Assembly (NCBI GenBank): GCA_000226015.1
Contig: JH156173.1
Location: forward strand, 72,887-93,876
Length of the DNA stretch: 20,990 nt
Reading direction: 5' to 3'
Origin: Mnemiopsis leidyi
Taxonomy: Eukaryota; Ctenophora; Tentaculata; Lobata; Bolinopsidae
Shown here: one piece after another, positions 17,789-20,990 of the stretch
Layout of the letters: every line of letters starts with the position of its first letter
How positions within the stretch are numbered: the stretch's first letter is position 1
Made by a program: the position numbers and the translations under genes
The notes under the pieces: model-generated
Databases searched by the model: none
Seen by the model: only the letters and a program-made list of their open reading frames with translations
Told to the model about the DNA's origin: nothing

Positions 17789-18074
17789 GAGAAGGAATTT
17801 TTCTTATTTCTGTTTCGAATATTTGGTTACATGCCATAATGTTGAGTTCTTAACACCCCCTTATCTCTGGGGTATTTACTATTTTCTTTAATGAGAATTT
17901 ATAGTTGAACATTTATCAACAGTCTAACCTTTTCTCGTTTTCAGTACTAGCAATGTAATTTTATTATTAAGAATTCATTCAGATAAGTGCTGTATTATTG
18001 TGTGTCCCTCAAAAATTACAATTCTGCTTAAAATTAAATCTTCATTGAACACATTCCAAAACGAAGAACATTTA
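17789..18074. other. AT-rich spacer, no gene recognised
   Basis: Nothing can be supported here in either strand. Confidence 0.4.
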
Positions 18075-18260
18075 TTAAATTTTTAGAGATCATATCCAAT
18101 ATCTTTCTTAAAACTCTCTAAACCTATTTTAAAGCTTAAGACAGTTTTTGAATTCTTTAATTTTTGAGGGAGCTTGTGGAAGACGTGGAATAACTCGCTA
18201 TTAAAGAAAAAGAACACTGGAGATTCTTTACTTAAGTTACACTTGCAACAAGATCTGCTC
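18075..18260 (-). mobile_element. Probable LINE ORF2 C-terminal remnant
   Basis: On the minus strand a short patch reads NSELFHVFHKLPQKLKNSK and then SFKIGLESFKKDIGYDL before a stop. This is the pattern at the very end of many LINE reverse transcriptases (F...WN.LP..ik.a.s...FK..l). The tryptophan of WN is not present. Upstream minus-strand sequence to about 18580 may belong to the same remnant but is not recognisable. Confidence 0.4.
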
Positions 18261-19134
18261 AATTAAAATAAATCCTTTATTTGAGAGCCAGAGCATATAT
18301 TTTCGGAGACTCTTAGAGGTTGTGACTTCTAGGGATGGTATAACTTGGTAGGTATGTTCAAAAATTTGTTAACTTATATATAAGGATAGGAAGGACAACA
18401 TCCACCCTGGATGTAGTCTCCTATTCACAGACTTTGAGTGATAGACTCTAAGTTTTGGTAATCTATCAGTGAAAAAATGGTAGATCCAGTCAGATCTGTA
18501 GTGGGCTCTGACAGACTTTTCAGCTAATCCAATCAGATTCAGTTGCTGAAATTCTGGTTGAGACATCTGAATCAACTAAAAAGGTCAGATCCAAAGACTA
18601 TGATTATGGATGATGCATATTTTGATGCAGTCTGTGGTCTATAGTAAAATACGATTTTTTGAAAATACAATTCTATTTTCGTGGCATTTTACATAATTAC
18701 CGAATTTTTAAATCTATTTTGCATAGAGACAAATATGAAAGAAAATGAGGAAGCATCCTAGTTGCTTAGTTCATCATGCCTCAAATTAGAATAAACATGT
18801 TGTGCCCCATTCATCAAAACAACCCTGGTGATGCTAGACCCATCATTATGTCCATGTAGTTACATGGGTTCAGTTCTGCGTGTTGAAAATAAAGCAGATT
18901 GGCTAATTAGATAACATTATTTCACTTTATCACTACTTTTTTCATTAAAGGTATTCTGCTGTTATTGATGGAAACTCACGGACCACTGTCCTATGCAATT
19001 TTGCCTTGTGACTCCTTCCCAAAAAACCTTTCTCTCTAAAAAACCTTTCCCTCTAAAACTCTCCACTTAATGTATCGCTCATTCAGCAACCTTATGCAAC
19101 ATGAAAGTGATGAATAACTTTGATTTGCACCTCT
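18261..19134. other. Intergenic, no gene recognised
   Basis: A 68-codon minus-strand open stretch at 18369-18575 has no recognisable features. Near 19020-19060 the short pyrimidine-rich motif CTAAAAAACCTTTC is repeated. The acceptor of the kinase gene follows. Confidence 0.4.
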
Positions 19135-19136
19135 AA
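19135..19136 (+). promoter_or_regulatory. 3' splice acceptor just before the kinase start
   Basis: TTTGCACCTCTAAG is followed by a leader of only a few nucleotides (GACTC) and the ATG at 19143. It is the fifth such arrangement in the window. Confidence 0.4.
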
Positions 19137-19142
19137 GGACTC

Positions 19143-20021
19143 ATGACAACTTTCCATGAGAACTACGATGTATTTGAGGAGCTGGGAAAGTAAGTTCATT
19201 TCTGATCAAACAGCCAAATAATCAGGGAGATGTATTTGACAAACCTTTAATAAATGAGCAATATTTTGAAATAGGATTCTCTCGAAAATTGCACTCTAAA
19301 ACAATTTAATGTCAATTATATTGATTGTAATTCCAAGTCAAACTTTCTGCAGGGGATCATTTAGTGTAGTTAAACGCTGCTCCCATAAAGTTACTAAAGC
19401 AGAGTATGCTGTGAAGATAGCTCATGTCAGCTATGCCAACGAAAAAGGTTCTTACAAACGTCGACTCTAATGGTTGCTAGCTTGCTCCCCATTATCTTTT
19501 ATGTTTTTCAATCACTGATTTATCTTTTATCCTTGGCTACCTAGCCTTCCCAAGACTGACCAGCTATATCTTCCAGCAATCAGAAGGATCGAGCGAGAGG
19601 AGCGAATATGCAGGAAACTAAATCACATCAACATCGTCCAACTGCACAATGTCTACACAGAGCGTGAAACCAGGTGATTACCTCATTTTCTAAGTTTGAA
19701 CTTTTGCAAATACCTACATCCTATACTCAATACAGATTGTACCTTACACTGTAAACCAAACATCAGTTTTCGTGTGCATACTGCATGTTCTTTGTGCAAG
19801 GTCAAATTATCAAGTTCCCCAATGCAAGCAGTCATCCCATGATATCCATTTGTAATTGAGCTATTTCAAGTGATACCTATTGTGTTGACTAACTTCTGCA
19901 GAAATTGTATTGATAAATCGGTCATTCATTCAACCAGATACTTGATATTCGACTTGGTGACCGGAGGCGAGTTATTTGAGGAAATCTGCAACAGAAAATA
20001 TTTTTCTGAGGCAGATGCAAG
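19143..20021 (+). CDS. CaMKII-like Ser/Thr kinase, N-terminal part (four exons, runs off the window)
   Basis: The exons are 19143-19189, 19353-19447, 19577-19673 and 19938-20021, with all phases matching (AA|G, G|CA, AG|A). The first ~107 residues start [19 protein letters not shown] and follow the CaMKII catalytic domain: glycine loop [10 protein letters not shown], catalytic Lys in EYAVKIAHV (residue ~37), alpha-C Glu in [12 protein letters not shown] (~55), then [10 protein letters not shown] and [15 protein letters not shown], ending FSEADAR. CaMKII has [21 protein letters not shown] and [14 protein letters not shown] at the same spacing. The catalytic loop, activation segment, regulatory and hub parts are not in view, so CaMKII proper cannot be told from a close CAMK relative. 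The donor after exon 2 (GTTCTT) is weak. A second acceptor 36 nt before exon 4, at 19900-19901, is also in frame. Confidence 0.85.
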
Positions 20022-20520
20022 GTTAGTAGAAAATTGTAACAATTTTAACTCTGATGGCACGTGTGTCCTCAGTGTCATCCTAATATCTTAGTATCCATTA
20101 GAATGACTGCTCTATCAAAGAAATTAATTTATACGACTTTAAAATCGTGTTACGTTTCCATGATACGATAATTATGAATTACTCAGAACTAATCTATTGG
20201 ATGCCCTGCGCCCAAAATGGACAAAGGTTCTTCCTTGTCAATTCATTGCATAACCTGCAGAAGTCGCAATTTAATGCCATGTATCACGATATTCATTGTC
20301 CATTAAGATGATTAAATAGTTGCGTACAATTTTGCGACTCTCCGGGCATTTATATAAATAATTCAGGGATTTATGTTGTAAGCATTAAGGTTGTAGGAGA
20401 TGTAATCAAATTGGCGAGAGACAAAAAGTTCATATTGGTAGTAATCAGTTGCAAACGAGTTTAGTACGGTTTGCCAATAACTTGGATGGGGGGTCTGGGG
20501 ACTAGCACTGACTTCAACCA
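20022..20520 (+). other. Kinase intron sequence, no exon recognised
   Basis: This follows the donor AG|GTTAGT. No segment encoding the expected next kinase helix (of the HCIQQIL type) was found before the tandem array. Confidence 0.5.
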
Positions 20521-20728
20521 CTTACTATTTCTTCCAGAAAATTGCTGCCCAAATTAAAACCTACCTCCCCCTCCCCAAACTTACTATTTCTTCCAGAAAA
20601 TTGCTGCCCAAATTAAAACCTACCTCCCCCTCCCCAAACTTACTATTTCTTCCAGAAAATTGCTGCCCAAATTAAAACCTACCTCCCCCTCCCCAAACTT
20701 ACTATTTCTTCCAGAAAATTGCTGCCCA
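20521..20728. repeat. 59-bp tandem repeat, each unit carrying a 3' splice site motif
   Basis: Identical 59-bp units start at 20521, 20580 and 20639, with a 31-bp partial fourth at 20698. Each contains CTTACTATTTCTTCCAG, a good pyrimidine tract and acceptor, followed by AAAATTGCTGCCC and a C-rich stretch. After the partial unit the sequence becomes unique. Confidence 0.95.
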
Positions 20729-20974
20729 TTAGAGGTTTTAAAGACGGCATTATCCGATTGATCTTTTGTTCACGGAGTACTGCATTGTAACTAGAATACT
20801 ATATTGTAACCCCGATATTTAACTCCGAGCCACCCACATATTACAGCGTTAATTTCCCAATCGTCATCCCCCTCCTGCTTATATTGGCCTCCGGCAAAAC
20901 GAAACACTCACGCAAACATGATCTTTAATCTCTGGCTGGAAATCTTAAGGCAGCGCAAACAGTAATTACAATTT
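20729..20974. other. Kinase intron or downstream sequence
   Basis: From the last acceptor of the array, the in-phase frame stays open for about 28 codons and stops at a TAA at 20788-20790. It does not look like kinase sequence. No poly(A) signal is seen. Confidence 0.3.
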
Positions 20975-20990
20975 TCTCTCTCTCTCTCTC
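20975..20990. repeat. (TC)n microsatellite at the window edge
   Basis: Eight TC repeats are visible and the run is cut by the end of the window. Confidence 0.9.

Noticed and set aside
17489-17839. 116-codon plus-strand open frame
   Set aside because: It covers a bounded 280-bp hAT-like MITE with its target duplications. The homologous copy A does not keep it.
20521-20728. Array units as successive kinase exons
   Set aside because: The translation after each acceptor is not kinase-like and ends soon. It is listed only as a splice-signal repeat.

Overview
The window looks like nuclear DNA of an invertebrate animal. It carries split genes with GT..AG introns, a WIPI3-type autophagy beta-propeller (WDR45B), the complex I subunit NDUFB7, the start of a CaMKII-type kinase and a secreted coiled-coil protein with a fucolectin-like domain. 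The background is AT-rich and full of decayed transposons and small foldback elements. I cannot name the species. Five of the six genes have a 3' splice acceptor 5 to 20 nt before the start codon. That fits spliced-leader trans-splicing, or else very short 5'UTR introns.

Layout. 1-5100: repeat-dominated. It has a 121-bp foldback element, a degraded minus-strand LINE (about 370-2700), an unremarkable stretch, a degraded plus-strand retroelement-type coding fossil (about 3840-4240) and a foldback MITE (about 4731-4900). 5130-11380: a compact plus-strand cluster of four genes: a 136-aa single-pass membrane protein, WDR45B (three exons), a 50-aa membrane protein that resembles the first one, and NDUFB7 (at least three exons). 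A second copy of the MITE lies between the last two. 11999-13117: an intronless minus-strand gene for a secreted coiled-coil/fucolectin-domain protein. 13118-17800: no gene seen. It holds GC-rich hairpin DNA, an 876-bp inverted-repeat element with a nested ~91-96-bp mobile repeat, and two copies of a 280-bp hAT-like MITE, one with a perfect 8-bp target duplication. 17800-19130: AT-rich, with a probable LINE 3' remnant. 19143-20021: the first four exons of a CaMKII-like kinase that runs off the right end.

The most unusual feature is a set of tandem arrays that sit on or beside splice sites. In NDUFB7 intron 1, a 48-bp unit is repeated five times. Each unit copies the last 17 exon bases and the 5' splice site, and each GT-to-AG interval contains a TACTAAT branch-like box and a terminal AG, so each repeat resembles a complete 48-nt mini-intron. 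In WDR45B, a nested 63/29-bp array runs to within six bases of the exon-2 acceptor. In the kinase gene, a 59-bp unit carries a strong 3' splice site in four tandem copies. NDUFB7 and perhaps the two small membrane proteins point to mitochondrial work in the plus-strand cluster, and WDR45B to autophagy. Nothing else links their functions.
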